A DNA stretch of 64,000 bases from Sphingomonas folli (GCF_019429525.1 NZ_JAHXZL010000002.1:62001-126000), one strand, 5' to 3'. Positions 48,257 through 57,605 are shown, counted from the stretch's first letter. The notes: generated by a model not told the origin, from the sequence alone. Made by a program: numbers and translations.

Positions 48257-48622
48257 TCACAGGTCGGTGGTCCGGCACCAGCGATAATGCGCGCCGGCGC
48301 GCAGGTCGGTGTAGCTGGTGCGGCTGTCGACCCGGATCTTCAGCCGCTCGGCAGCGCGATACTGGCGCGGGCCGCCATATTGGACGCAATTCTGCCGCAG
48401 CGTGTAGCGCTGGCCGATGCGGGCGAGGACGCGCGCGTGGCACTGGCCGGCCTTGCTCGAGCCGATCCCGTCGCCCTGATAGTCGCGAAGCGCCACGTTG
48501 GGGGCGCCGCGACACGGCGTGCCGGACTCGACATACGCGCCGTGGGCGAGCGGCAGCGTGTCGGCCAGCGCCGGGGCGGGAAGCAGCAGGGCGAGGGCGG
48601 CGGGGAAGCGGATCGTTCGCAT
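48257..48622 (-). CDS. Exported hypothetical protein
   Basis: A 121-residue protein with a signal peptide (about residues 1-20). The mature part has four cysteines (for example C35, C60, C81, C116), possibly two disulfides, and the repeat-free body LRDYQGDGIGSSKAG. No family is recognised. ATG 48622 gives the signal peptide; the longer frame does not. Confidence 0.55.
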   Translation of the reverse strand: MRTIRFPAALALLLPAPALADTLPLAHGAYVESGTPCRGAPNVALRDYQGDGIGSSKAGQCHARVLARIGQRYTLRQNCVQYGGPRQYRAAERLKIRVDSRTSYTDLRAGAHYRWCRTTDL

Positions 48623-48712
48623 CGCGGCACGAACGGCGGTGCGGGCGAAAGGGTCCCGCGGCACCGGCCGGCACCTTCTGCCTCCTGGTTCGAGCGAGAC
48701 GCTCCTCCTTTA

Positions 48713-48808
48713 CGTCATCCTGAGCTCGTCTCAGGATCCACCGTGCCGCGCATTCTGGAGGTGCGGCGCCTGCGGGACAGTGGATCCTGAGACAAGCTCA
48801 GGATGACG
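48713..48808. repeat. Palindromic REP-like element
   Basis: Arms of 29 bp, 48713-48741 (CGTCATCCTGAGCTCGTCTC, then AGGATCCAC) and 48780-48808 (its inverse, with one change), enclose 38 bp. The same cores recur at 8321-8417. It lies in the intergenic region upstream of icd. Confidence 0.85.
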
Positions 48809-48903
48809 GCGGGCGAGAGAGGCGCGACCTCCCCCACCCCGGTTGATCCCCCGCTCCCTTGCCCCTATCGACCGCGGCAACGCTTCTCAGCAAGGATATC
48901 GGC

Positions 48904-50124
48904 ATGGCCAAGATCAAGGTGAAGACGCCCGTCGTGGAGATCGACGGCGACGAGATGACGCGCATCATCTGGGAGTGGATCCGCGAGCGCCTGGTCAAGC
49001 CGTACCTCGACATCGACCTCGACTATTATGACCTCGGCATCGAGCACCGCGACGCCACCGACGACGCGGTCACGGTGGAGAGCGCCAAGGCGATCCAGAA
49101 GTATGGCGTCGGCGTGAAATGCGCCACGATCACCCCGGACGAGGCGCGCGTCGAGGAGTTCGGCCTTAAGAAGATGTGGCGCTCGCCCAACGGCACGATC
49201 CGCAACATCCTCGGCGGCGTCGTCTTCCGCGAGCCGATCGTGATGAGGAACGTGCCCCGGCTGATCCCGGGCTGGACCCACCCGATCGTGGTCGGCCGTC
49301 ACGCCTTCGGCGACCAGTATAAGGCGACCGACTTCAAGGTGCCCGGCAAGGGCAAGCTCACGATGAAGTGGGAGGGCGAGAGCGGCGAGACGATCGAGCA
49401 CGAGGTGTTCGACTTCCCCGCGGCCGGCGTCGCGATGGGCATGTACAACCTCGACGAGTCGATCCGCGACTTCGCGCGCGCCTCGCTCAACTACGGCCTG
49501 GGCCGCAACTGGCCGGTGTATCTCTCCACCAAGAACACCATCCTCAAGGCCTATGACGGCCGCTTCAAGGACATCTTCGCCGAGGTGTACGAGAGCGAGT
49601 TCGTCGACCAGTTCAAGGCCGCGGGCATCGTCTACGAGCACCGCCTGATCGACGACATGGTCGCCAGCGCGCTCAAGTGGAACGGCGAGTTCGTCTGGGC
49701 CTGCAAGAACTACGACGGTGACGTCCAGTCGGACCAGGTCGCGCAGGGCTTCGGCTCGCTCGGGCTGATGACCTCGGTGCTGATGACGCCCGACGGCAAG
49801 ACGATCGAGGCCGAGGCGGCGCACGGCACCGTCACGCGCCACTATCGCCAGCACCAGCAGGGCAAGGCGACCTCGACCAACCCGATCGCCTCGATCTTCG
49901 CCTGGACCGGCGGGCTCAAGTACCGCGGCAAGTTCGACGGCACCCCCGACGTCACCCGCTTCGCCGAGACGCTGGAGCAGGTCTGCGTCGAGACGGTCGA
50001 GAGCGGCGACATGACCAAGGATCTCGCGATCCTGATCGGGCCGGACCAGAAGTGGATGACGACCGAGCAGTTCTTCGAGGCGGTGCGGGTCAACCTCGAG
50101 AAGAAGATGGCCAGCTGGGCCTGA
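48904..50124 (+). CDS. icd: NADP-dependent isocitrate dehydrogenase
   Basis: A 406-residue TCA-cycle enzyme of the eukaryote-like monomer-length class: [17 protein letters not shown] opening, [19 protein letters not shown] near residue 96-114, [10 protein letters not shown] and [18 protein letters not shown] near 300 (by position). The ATG at 48904 has AAGGATATCGGC upstream. It converges on a small exported-protein gene. Confidence 0.96.
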   Translation: MAKIKVKTPVVEIDGDEMTRIIWEWIRERLVKPYLDIDLDYYDLGIEHRDATDDAVTVESAKAIQKYGVGVKCATITPDEARVEEFGLKKMWRSPNGTIRNILGGVVFREPIVMRNVPRLIPGWTHPIVVGRHAFGDQYKATDFKVPGKGKLTMKWEGESGETIEHEVFDFPAAGVAMGMYNLDESIRDFARASLNYGLGRNWPVYLSTKNTILKAYDGRFKDIFAEVYESEFVDQFKAAGIVYEHRLIDDMVASALKWNGEFVWACKNYDGDVQSDQVAQGFGSLGLMTSVLMTPDGKTIEAEAAHGTVTRHYRQHQQGKATSTNPIASIFAWTGGLKYRGKFDGTPDVTRFAETLEQVCVETVESGDMTKDLAILIGPDQKWMTTEQFFEAVRVNLEKKMASWA

Positions 50125-50129
50125 GCTGA

Positions 50130-50154
50130 CGGGGGCGGTCTCCGGCCGCCCCCG
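50130..50154. terminator. Bidirectional hairpin between icd and a convergent gene
   Basis: CGGGGGCGG (50130-50138) pairs perfectly with CCGCCCCCG (50146-50154) around a 7-nt loop. It sits 5 bp past the icd stop and 13 bp before the stop of the convergent gene. No T-run is present. Confidence 0.55.
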
Positions 50155-50166
50155 CATCGCGCCGCC

Positions 50167-50631
50167 TCAGCGGCGGCGCAGTTCCACGACCAGGCCGGCG
50201 TCCCCGCGCAGCACCGTCGCGGCGGCGCCCGGCATCGGCACCGTCTCGCGCAGCTCGACCGTCCGCGCGCCGCCGCAGGCGCCGTCGCCGGGACGGGCCC
50301 AGCGGACCATCACCGACAGGGCCGCCGCCGCACCGGCCCGCTGCGGCACGAGTTGGACGCTCACCTCGTTCTGCGCGCCATAGGCCGACGGGCGCGGACA
50401 GGCGTCCGGCTGCGCCTCCTGGACCGTCTGGCGGAAACTGCTGCTGTTCCGCGCCGACACCCACAAGGCACCGTCCCACAACGTCATGTTCGCCGCGCGC
50501 ACGATGACGCCGAGCCGCACGCGCTCGCCGCCGCTTCCTCGATCGCGCCACGGATCGTCCGTCGCCACGTAGACGGGCGGCGGCGGCGGGGCGGTCGCGA
50601 GCACCTGCGCGGCGAGAAGGAGCGAGAACAT
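50167..50631 (-). CDS. Exported hypothetical protein
   Basis: A 154-residue protein with a short signal peptide (MFSLLLAAQVLATAPPPPP). The mature part is Gly/Arg/Ala-rich with C90 and C123 (possible disulfide). No family function is recognised. ATG 50631 is preceded by AGGATCACCCGC and gives the signal peptide. Confidence 0.5.
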   Translation of the reverse strand: MFSLLLAAQVLATAPPPPPVYVATDDPWRDRGSGGERVRLGVIVRAANMTLWDGALWVSARNSSSFRQTVQEAQPDACPRPSAYGAQNEVSVQLVPQRAGAAAALSVMVRWARPGDGACGGARTVELRETVPMPGAAATVLRGDAGLVVELRRR

Positions 50632-50769
50632 GCGGGTGATCCTCCGATGACGCGCTCGATCGTGGCGCAAGATCGCTTAAGGAAGCGTGCTCGGCGGTGT
50701 GACGCGCCCGGCTGCTTTTTCTCCGTTCGCGGCGCGACAAGGGCGCCCTAACCCGCTTACAAGCCGATC

Positions 50770-52548
50770 ATGGCTATCGGACTTCAGAATGAGGGCTTCA
50801 GCGACGCGCTCGTGATCCTCGGCGCGGCGGGGCTCGTCATCCCGGCGTTCGCGCGCTTCCGCATCAGCCCGGTGATCGGGTTCATCCTCGTCGGCGTGCT
50901 CGTCGGCCCCGCCGGCCTCGGCGCGCTCGTGCCGCGTGCACCATGGCTCTACTATGTGACCATCTCCGATCCCGGCGCGATCGAGCCCTTCGCCGAGTTC
51001 GGCATCGTGCTGCTGCTGTTCTCGATCGGGCTCGAGCTGTCGTTCCGCCGGCTCTGGGCGATGCGCCAGCTCGTCTTCGGCACGGGATCGATGCAGCTGC
51101 TCGGCTCGTCGCTGCTGATCGGCGTGACGCTGCACTATCTCGGCCAGGATTGGAGCGGCTCGGCCGGGCTCGGGCTGGCGCTCGCGCTGTCGAGCACCGC
51201 GCTGGTGCTGCCGCTGGTCGGCACGTCGAGCCCGGTCGGGCGCGGCGCCTTCGCGATCCTGCTGTTCCAGGACCTCGCCTTGGTGCCGATCATCTTCGCG
51301 CTGGGCGCGATGGCGCCGACCGCGGGCGACGCGGGCTGGGTCGGCATCGCCGGGGTCGCGTTGCGCGGCGCGCTCACCGTCGTGGCGATGTACGTCGGCG
51401 GACGGCTGGTGCTGCCGCGGCTGTTCGCCCAGGCGGCGCGCACGAAGAGCCCCGAGCTGTTCCTCGCCGCCTCGCTGCTGGTGGTGATCGTCGCCAGCGT
51501 CGCCACCACCGCCGCGGGCCTGTCGCCGATCGTCGGCGCGCTGCTCGCCGGTCTGCTCATCGCCGAGACCGAGTATCACAGCGAGGTCGAGGTCATGACC
51601 GCGCCGTTCAAGGGTCTCGCGCTGGGCGTGTTCCTGATCACGGTGGGGATGAGCCTCGACCTCAAGCTGATCCTCGCCAACTGGGTGTCCCTGCTCGCCG
51701 CGGTGATCGGCGTGGTGACCGCCAAGGCGGTGGTGACCTACCTGCTGCTGCGCGTCGCCAACGCGCGGCGCGGGATCGCGGCCGAGACCGGGCTGCTGAT
51801 GGGCAGCCCGTCCGAGACGACGCTCATCGTGCTCGCCACCGCGGCGCAGGCGCAGCTGATCCTCGGCTCCACCGCGGCCTTCTGGCAGACCGTCACCGCG
51901 ATCGGGCTGACCATCACGCCGCTGCTCGCCAAGCTGGGGCGCACGGTGTCGCGCCGGATCGAGCGACGCGACCCGCTGCCCGACGCGGTCTCGACCGAGC
52001 AGGGCACGCGCGCGGTGCTGTTCGGCTTCGGCCGCGTCGGCCAGCTCGTCGCCGACATGCTGGCGCGCCACCAGCAGCCCTATGTCGCGGTCGAGGCCGA
52101 CATCGACGCGGTCGCGGAGGCGCGCGCCGCGGGCTATCCGGTGGTGTTCGGCGACGTGGCGCGCGCCGAGCTGCTCGACCGGCTCGACCTCGCCAACGCG
52201 CGCGCGCTGATCCTGACGATGGACGATCCCGTGCTCACCGTCCGGCTCGCGCGGCGGTTGCGCGAGGCCTATCCGGCGCTGCCGATCATCGCGCGCGCGC
52301 GCGACACGGTCCACGCGGCCGAGCTGTACAAGGCCGGCGTCACCGACGCGGTGCCCGAGACGCTGGAGAGCTCGCTCCAGCTCTCGGAGGCGGTGCTGGT
52401 CGATCTCGGCGTGGCGATGGGCCCGGTGATCGCGTCGATCCACGACAAGCGCGACGAGCTGCGCCAGACGATCCGCCGCGTCGCCATGCTCGACCGGGAG
52501 CCGCGCATCCGTCGGCTCCGCCGCAGCGACGAGATCGAGCCGGCCTGA
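50770..52548 (+). CDS. CPA2-family cation:proton antiporter with RCK domain (KefB/YbaL-like)
   Basis: A 592-residue protein. About 12-13 membrane helices fill residues 10-400 (GFILVGVLVGPAGLG, FAEFGIVLLLFSIGLE). A cytoplasmic TrkA-N (RCK) domain with Rossmann motif FGFGRVGQLVADMLA follows from about residue 416. KefB/YbaL-type proteins export K+ or Na+ against protons under nucleotide or thiol control; the ion is not determined. Confidence 0.92.
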   Translation: MAIGLQNEGFSDALVILGAAGLVIPAFARFRISPVIGFILVGVLVGPAGLGALVPRAPWLYYVTISDPGAIEPFAEFGIVLLLFSIGLELSFRRLWAMRQLVFGTGSMQLLGSSLLIGVTLHYLGQDWSGSAGLGLALALSSTALVLPLVGTSSPVGRGAFAILLFQDLALVPIIFALGAMAPTAGDAGWVGIAGVALRGALTVVAMYVGGRLVLPRLFAQAARTKSPELFLAASLLVVIVASVATTAAGLSPIVGALLAGLLIAETEYHSEVEVMTAPFKGLALGVFLITVGMSLDLKLILANWVSLLAAVIGVVTAKAVVTYLLLRVANARRGIAAETGLLMGSPSETTLIVLATAAQAQLILGSTAAFWQTVTAIGLTITPLLAKLGRTVSRRIERRDPLPDAVSTEQGTRAVLFGFGRVGQLVADMLARHQQPYVAVEADIDAVAEARAAGYPVVFGDVARAELLDRLDLANARALILTMDDPVLTVRLARRLREAYPALPIIARARDTVHAAELYKAGVTDAVPETLESSLQLSEAVLVDLGVAMGPVIASIHDKRDELRQTIRRVAMLDREPRIRRLRRSDEIEPA

Positions 52549-52603
52549 CCCAAGATGTCGATCAGCCGCGATTTCGCCGCAGATTCGGGCTAGCGGGCGC
52601 GCG

Positions 52604-53761
52604 ATGGATCCGTCCCCCGCCTCCCCCTCGCCGCGCGTCGCCTTCTTCAGCGGCAACTACAATTACGTGCGCGACGGCGCCAACCAGGCGCAGAACCTGC
52701 TGGTCGGCCACCTGCTCGACCGGGGGGTGGCGGTGCGGGTCTACTCGCCGACCACGCCGACCCCGGCGTTCGAGGCGCGCGGCACCGTGGTCGACGTGCC
52801 CGCCATCCCGATGCCGGGCGGCCGCGGCGAGTATAAGCTCGGCCGCGGCCTGCCCGCACGTCCGCGCCGCGACCTGGAGGCGTTCGCGCCCAATATCGTC
52901 CACGTCTCCTCGCCCGAGTTCCTCGGCCACGCCGCGGTGACCTGGGCGCGTCGGCGCGGCATCCCGGTGGTGTCGGCGGTGCACACGCGCTTCGAAACCT
53001 ATTTCCAATATTACGGGCTGGCCGCGGTGCAGCCCGCGATCAAGTGGATCCTGCGCCGCTTCTACGATCGCGCCGACCGCGTGCTGGTGCCGACGCCCTC
53101 GATGGCGGAGGTGATCCGCGGGCTGGGCGTGACCACGCCGGTGTCGCTATGGGGCCGCGGCGTCAATCACCGCCGCTTCCACCCTTCCGCGCGCGACCTG
53201 GCGTGGCGGCGCTCGCTCGGCATTGGCGACGACGAGCTGGCGATCGGCTTCCTCGGCCGGCTGGTGCTGGAGAAAGGGCTCGGCGTGTTCGCCGACGTGC
53301 TGGGACGGCTCGACGCGATGGGGATCAAGCATCGCGCGCTGATCGTCGGCAAGGGCCCCGCGCGCGACTGGTTCGCCGAGCGCGTACCCCAGGCCGCCTT
53401 TGCCGGCTTCCAGAGCGGCGACGATCTCGGCCGCGCGGTGGCGTCGATGGACCTGCTGTTCAACCCGAGCGTCACCGAGACCTGGGGTCAGGTGACCTCG
53501 GAGGCGATGGCGGCGGGCGTGCCCGTCGTGGCGGCGCGCGCCACCGGCGCGGTCGACCTGCTCGACGACGGGGTCACCGGGCTGCTGGTGACGCCGCAGG
53601 ACGTCCAGGGCTATGCCGCGGCGATCGCGACGCTGGCGAATGATCCGGCGCGACGGCACGCGATGGGCGCGGCCGCGCACGACCATGCCAAGAGCTTCCG
53701 CTGGGATACCGCCAACGAGGCGGTGCTCGACATGTACCGCGAGCTGCTCGCGGGGCGGTGA
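52604..53761 (+). CDS. GT4-family glycosyltransferase
   Basis: A 385-residue GT-B glycosyltransferase. An N-terminal acceptor domain is followed by a donor domain with GRLVLEKGLGVF near residue 210, and the EX7E-type pattern SVTETWGQVTSEAMAAGVPVVA near 288-309 (by position). NYNYVRDGANQAQN at the start resembles lipid mannosyl- or glucosyltransferases of the SQD2-like group. The acceptor is unknown, possibly a lipid. It follows the antiporter gene by 55 bp. Confidence 0.85.
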   Translation: MDPSPASPSPRVAFFSGNYNYVRDGANQAQNLLVGHLLDRGVAVRVYSPTTPTPAFEARGTVVDVPAIPMPGGRGEYKLGRGLPARPRRDLEAFAPNIVHVSSPEFLGHAAVTWARRRGIPVVSAVHTRFETYFQYYGLAAVQPAIKWILRRFYDRADRVLVPTPSMAEVIRGLGVTTPVSLWGRGVNHRRFHPSARDLAWRRSLGIGDDELAIGFLGRLVLEKGLGVFADVLGRLDAMGIKHRALIVGKGPARDWFAERVPQAAFAGFQSGDDLGRAVASMDLLFNPSVTETWGQVTSEAMAAGVPVVAARATGAVDLLDDGVTGLLVTPQDVQGYAAAIATLANDPARRHAMGAAAHDHAKSFRWDTANEAVLDMYRELLAGR

Positions 53762-53788
53762 GAGCGGGGCCCTGGCTCTCACCGCCTG

Positions 53789-53879
53789 CCACCCCGGCGC
53801 ACGCCGGGATCCAGTTGGACGAACCTCGCTGAGCATCACCACGGTCGTTCCAACTGGACCCCGGCGTGCGCCGGGGTGG
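53789..53879. repeat. Palindromic repeat element
   Basis: Left arm 53789-53824 (CCACCCCGGCGCACGCCGGG, then ATCCAGTTGGACGAAC) and right arm 53847-53879 (GTTCCAACTGGACCCCGGCG, then TGCGCCGGGGTGG) are nearly perfect inverses. It is a third type of intergenic palindrome in the window. It lies between the glycosyltransferase and the DUF2218 gene. Confidence 0.85.
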
Positions 53880-53920
53880 TGCTTACCAGTGCCGGGCCGC
53901 ATCACCGCAGCGAGCGGTCC

Positions 53921-54211
53921 TCACCCCTCGCGCCAGTCGAAGGTCAGCGGCGCCTCGCGGAAGGCGAAGCGGTCGAGGTGGCTCGACACCACCTCGCGCA
54001 TGCGGCCCTCGTCCTCGCCCTCGGGCACGGTGAGCAGCACGTCGAGCGTCTCGCTGTCGGCGCGCATCGCCAGGCGCGCGCCGTTGGGGAAGTCGATCTC
54101 GCCCTCCTCCGTGGAGAAGCGCACCGTCATCTTGTGGCTCCAATGCTTGGCGAGCTGCTGGAGATAGCGGCTGGCCGAGTGCGTCGGCACGCGCGCGACC
54201 GAGACGCTCAC
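53921..54211 (-). CDS. DUF2218 domain-containing protein
   Basis: A 96-residue protein. The DUF2218 pattern VSVARVPTHSASRYLQQLAKHWSHK (by position, residues 3-28) and the FPNGARLAMRADSETLDVLL core are clear. The GTG at 54211 overlaps the padR stop (GTGA), so it is co-translated with the regulator. Members are often linked to PadR genes or siderophore-related loci; function unknown. Confidence 0.88.
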   Translation of the reverse strand: MSVSVARVPTHSASRYLQQLAKHWSHKMTVRFSTEEGEIDFPNGARLAMRADSETLDVLLTVPEGEDEGRMREVVSSHLDRFAFREAPLTFDWREG

Positions 54212-54819
54212 TTCCGCCGCTCGATCGTCTGCGCCAGCTCGTCGATCAGCGCGGCGACCTGGAACATCTCCTCCTCGTCCGTCGCGCCGTGCAGCCGGTT
54301 CTGCACCGCGTGGCGCAGGTTGTGGAGCGCGCGCCGCACCGGGACGTGATCGCCGCGCGAGCGCTCCGCGCCGAGCCCGGCGAGCCGCTCGAGCAGCGTC
54401 GCCACCTGCGCCGCGTTCTCCGCGAGATGCGCGCGTCCCGCGTCGGTCGCGGCGAAACGCTTGCGCGCACCCTCGCTCGCCTGCTCCTCGATCTGCTCCA
54501 TCTCGGCCAGCATCGACAGAGCGGGATAGACCACGCCCGGGCTGGGCGCATAGGCGCCGCCGGTGAGGTCCTCGACCGCCTTGATCAGCTCGTAGCCGTG
54601 GCGCGGCTCGTCCGCGATCAGCTTGAGCAGCACCAGCCGGAGCTCGGCGCCGTCGAACATGCGCCGTCGCCCCCCGCCGCCGCGCGCGGCCTCGTCCCAC
54701 CGCGTCGCGAACTCCGCCGCGACCCGCTCCCAGCCGCCGCCGCGGCCACCGCGCGGCCCGCAGCCACGCCCCATGCCGCCGTGCCCGCGGCCGTGTCCAT
54801 ACATCTGTCCGAACATCAT
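54208..54819 (-). CDS. PadR family transcriptional regulator
   Basis: A 203-residue regulator. A Gly/Arg/His-rich N-terminal extension (residues 1-30) precedes the PadR winged helix (about residues 55-130, with LLKLIADEPRHGYELIKAVED and GVVYPALSMLAEMEQI in pieces), and a C-terminal dimer helix region follows. The Gly/His/Met/Cys-rich N-terminus (MYGHGRGHGGMGRGCGPRGG) may bind metal. Either of two ATGs (54819 or 54816) could start it; AAGGAG fits the second better. A perfect inverted repeat lies upstream (54842-54893). Confidence 0.88.
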   Translation of the reverse strand: MMFGQMYGHGRGHGGMGRGCGPRGGRGGGWERVAAEFATRWDEAARGGGGRRRMFDGAELRLVLLKLIADEPRHGYELIKAVEDLTGGAYAPSPGVVYPALSMLAEMEQIEEQASEGARKRFAATDAGRAHLAENAAQVATLLERLAGLGAERSRGDHVPVRRALHNLRHAVQNRLHGATDEEEMFQVAALIDELAQTIERRK

Positions 54820-54841
54820 CGACTCCTTCAGCTCGATGCGC

Positions 54842-54893
54842 TCAAGATATATCGTAGCGAGATCACGTCAAGATGTCCTGCGATATATCTTGA
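54842..54893. promoter_or_regulatory. Probable PadR operator (perfect inverted repeat)
   Basis: TCAAGATATATCG (54842-54854) and CGATATATCTTGA (54881-54893) form a perfect 13-bp inverted repeat with a 26-bp spacer, which itself contains a third TCAAGAT (54868-54874). It lies 23-74 bp before padR and 45-96 bp before rarA. The AT-rich cores stand out in GC-rich DNA, as expected for an autoregulated PadR site with overlapping promoters. Binding is inferred. Confidence 0.7.
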
Positions 54894-54937
54894 CAGGGCG
54901 AGATGACGTGCCCCGCGCGAGCGCCTACATCGGCGCG

Positions 54938-56260
54938 ATGGCCGACCTGTTCGCGGGGCTCGATCCCGCCGCTCCCCCCGATCCGCCCGCCGCGGTCGAC
55001 GCGCCGCTCGCCGACCGGCTGCGCCCGCGCGCGCTCGGCGAGGTGGTCGGACAGGACCATCTCACCGGCGCGGAGGGCGCGATCGGGCGGATGGTCGCGG
55101 CGGGGCGGCTCTCCTCGATGATCCTGTGGGGGCCGCCGGGCACCGGCAAGACCACGATCGCGCGGCTGCTCGCCCAGGCGGTGGGGCTTCGCTTCGCCGC
55201 GATCTCAGCGGTGTTCTCCGGCGTCGCCGACCTCAAGAAGGCCTTCGCCGAGGCGCGCGACCATGCCCGGCTGGGCAGGCGCACGCTGCTCTTCGTCGAC
55301 GAGATCCATCGCTTCAACCGCGCGCAGCAGGACGGCTTCCTGCCGTACGTCGAGGATGGCACGGTGACACTCGTGGGCGCCACCACCGAGAATCCGTCGT
55401 TCGAGCTCAACGCCGCGCTGCTCAGCCGCGCGCAGGTGCTGATCCTCCACCGGCTCGACCGCGCCGCGCTCGAGCAGCTGATCGCGCGCGCCGAGGCGGA
55501 GGTCGGCCGAGCGCTCCCGCTCGACGACGCCGCGCGTGACGCCCTGGTGGCGAGCGCCGACGGCGACGGGCGCTTCCTGCTCAACCAGGTCGAGACGCTC
55601 TTCTCGGTCGACCTCCCCGCCCCGCTCGACCCCGCCGGGCTGTCGAGCTTCCTCCAGCGCCGCGTCGCGGTCTATGACAAGGACCGCGAGGGGCATTACA
55701 ATCTCATCAGCGCGCTGCACAAAGCGATCCGCGGCTCGGACCCGCAGGCGGCGCTCTACTATCTCGCGCGGATGCTCACCGCGGGCGAGGAGCCGCTCTA
55801 CCTCTTGCGCCGGCTGACCCGCGCCGCGGTCGAGGACATCGGGCTGGCCGATCCCCAGGCGCTGGCGCAATGCCTGAGCGCGAAGGACGCCTATGACTTC
55901 CTCGGCTCGCCCGAGGGCGAGCTGGCGATCGCGCAGGCGTGCGTCTATCTCGCCACCGCGCCCAAGTCGAACGCGGTCTATGCGGCGCAGAAGGCGGCCT
56001 GGAAGGTGGCGCGCGAGACCGGCTCGCTGATGCCGCCCGCCAACATCCTCAACGCGCCGACCAAGCTGATGAAGCAGATCGGCTATGGCGCGAACTACGA
56101 ATATGACCACGACAGCGAGGGCGGCTTCTCGGGCGCGAACTACTGGCCCGACGAGCTGCCGCCGCAGCGCTTCTACGCGCCGACCGACCGCGGCTATGAG
56201 AAGCGCGTTGCCGAGCGGCTCGCCTGGTGGGATGAGCGCCGGCATGCGCGCAACGATTAA
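54938..56260 (+). CDS. rarA: Replication-associated recombination protein RarA (MgsA)
   Basis: A 440-residue AAA+ ATPase of the clamp-loader group that acts at stalled replication forks. The Walker A motif GPPGTGKT is at residues 65-72, Walker B is LLFVDEIHRFN, and ATTENPSFELN is the sensor I region. An N-terminal FAGLDP motif resembles the SSB-interacting leader. The ATG at 54938 is chosen because it starts this N-terminus; the longer frame covers the PadR operator. Confidence 0.94.
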   Translation: MADLFAGLDPAAPPDPPAAVDAPLADRLRPRALGEVVGQDHLTGAEGAIGRMVAAGRLSSMILWGPPGTGKTTIARLLAQAVGLRFAAISAVFSGVADLKKAFAEARDHARLGRRTLLFVDEIHRFNRAQQDGFLPYVEDGTVTLVGATTENPSFELNAALLSRAQVLILHRLDRAALEQLIARAEAEVGRALPLDDAARDALVASADGDGRFLLNQVETLFSVDLPAPLDPAGLSSFLQRRVAVYDKDREGHYNLISALHKAIRGSDPQAALYYLARMLTAGEEPLYLLRRLTRAAVEDIGLADPQALAQCLSAKDAYDFLGSPEGELAIAQACVYLATAPKSNAVYAAQKAAWKVARETGSLMPPANILNAPTKLMKQIGYGANYEYDHDSEGGFSGANYWPDELPPQRFYAPTDRGYEKRVAERLAWWDERRHARND

Positions 56261-57605
56261 GCTCCTCTCCCTCGCCCTGCTCGCCGTCCCCGCCGCGGCG
56301 CAGTCGCCGCAGTCGGTGCGGTTCGACGACCATCAGCGCTACGCGCGCGCGATCGCGGCGGGGTACAAGGCGTATAATCTGTGCGACGGGCTGTTCACCG
56401 CGGGGCGCAGCGAGCGCCAGGTCGAGGCGCTCGAGTTGCGCGGCATCTACCCGGAATATGACGCGATCGTGCCGACGCTGGCGGCGCGCGTCGACCGGCC
56501 CGGGCGTGGCGTGAGCGTCGCCTTCGACCCCGCGCTGCCGCCGCGCCGCGCGACCTGGGCGGCGGGAGCGGGCTGTACGCTCGCGCCGATCGGCGCCGAG
56601 ACGCCCGCGCGTGCGCCCGCGCCCGGCCTGGCGCGCGTGCCCGGCCCCGACCCGCGGCGCTGGCCGCTCGGCGACGCCGGCATCGCGCCCCGCCCCGCCC
56701 CAGCGCTCGCCGGCGCGGTGGCGCGCGCCTTCGAGGGCGCGTACGGGCGCGGCACCGAGACGGTCGGCGTCGTCGTGCTGCGCGACGGCCAGGTCGTCGC
56801 CGAGCGCTATCGCGACGGCTTCGGCCCCTATGTCCCCAATCGCACCTGGTCGGTGGCGAAGAGCATCACCGGCACGCTGGTGGGGATGAGCGGGGTCGAC
56901 CCATCGCGCCCCGCGACCGTTCCCGAGTGGCGCCGCGCCGGCGACCCGCGCGCGCGCATCACGCTGGACCAGCTGCTGCGGATGAGCTCGGGGCTGCACA
57001 GCGACACCGCGGGCAACCGCACCGACGCGCTGTATTTCGGCGGCACGGCGGTGACGGAGCAGGCCACCGGCTGGCCGCTCTCGTCGCGCCCCGGCACGCA
57101 CTTCCGCTACGCCAACAACGACATCCTGCTCGCGGTGCGGGCGCTGCGCGCGTCGCTCGGCGAGGCGCATTACCGCGCGCTGCCGGCGCGGCTGCTCACG
57201 CCGCTGGGGATGCGCCACACCGCGATCGAGTCCGACTGGCAGGGCAATTACCTGCTCTCCAGCGCGGTGTGGACCACCGCGCGCGACCTCGCCCGGCTCG
57301 GCCAGTTCTGGCTGCAGGACGGGGTTTGGCAGGGCCGCCGCCTGCTGCCCGCCGGGTGGATGCGCTACATGACGACGCCGCGCGTGCCCCAGCCGGAGCG
57401 CGACGAGGGCTATGGCGCCTCGATCTGGCTGTTCGGCCCGCGCCAGGGACTCCCGCCGGGCAGCTACTCGGCGCAGGGCAATCGCGGGCAATATGTCATG
57501 GTGGTGCCGTCCGAGCGGCTGGTCGTGGTGCGCCGCGGCGAGGACCCGACCGGCGCGCGCTTCGACGTGGCGCGCTTCACCGCGGACGTGATCGCGGCGC
57601 GGTGA
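56232..57605 (+). CDS. Serine hydrolase (beta-lactamase / esterase family)
   Basis: About 457 residues with a signal peptide. The catalytic S-x-x-K is S207-V-A-K210, and a Y-A-N motif follows at HFRYANNDI. Class C-type hydrolases cleave esters or D-amino-acid peptides; the substrate is unknown. ATG 56232 lies inside the end of rarA; an ATG at 56244 (before RATIKLLSLALLAVPAAAQ) is equally likely. A long N-terminal region (about 30-150) has no recognised domain. The DUF429-like gene overlaps its stop. Confidence 0.82.
   Translation: MSAGMRATIKLLSLALLAVPAAAQSPQSVRFDDHQRYARAIAAGYKAYNLCDGLFTAGRSERQVEALELRGIYPEYDAIVPTLAARVDRPGRGVSVAFDPALPPRRATWAAGAGCTLAPIGAETPARAPAPGLARVPGPDPRRWPLGDAGIAPRPAPALAGAVARAFEGAYGRGTETVGVVVLRDGQVVAERYRDGFGPYVPNRTWSVAKSITGTLVGMSGVDPSRPATVPEWRRAGDPRARITLDQLLRMSSGLHSDTAGNRTDALYFGGTAVTEQATGWPLSSRPGTHFRYANNDILLAVRALRASLGEAHYRALPARLLTPLGMRHTAIESDWQGNYLLSSAVWTTARDLARLGQFWLQDGVWQGRRLLPAGWMRYMTTPRVPQPERDEGYGASIWLFGPRQGLPPGSYSAQGNRGQYVMVVPSERLVVVRRGEDPTGARFDVARFTADVIAAR

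Noticed and set aside
50677..52656. 659-codon minus-strand frame opposite the CPA2 antiporter gene
   Set aside because: Antisense shadow; the plus frame has the membrane helices and the RCK domain.
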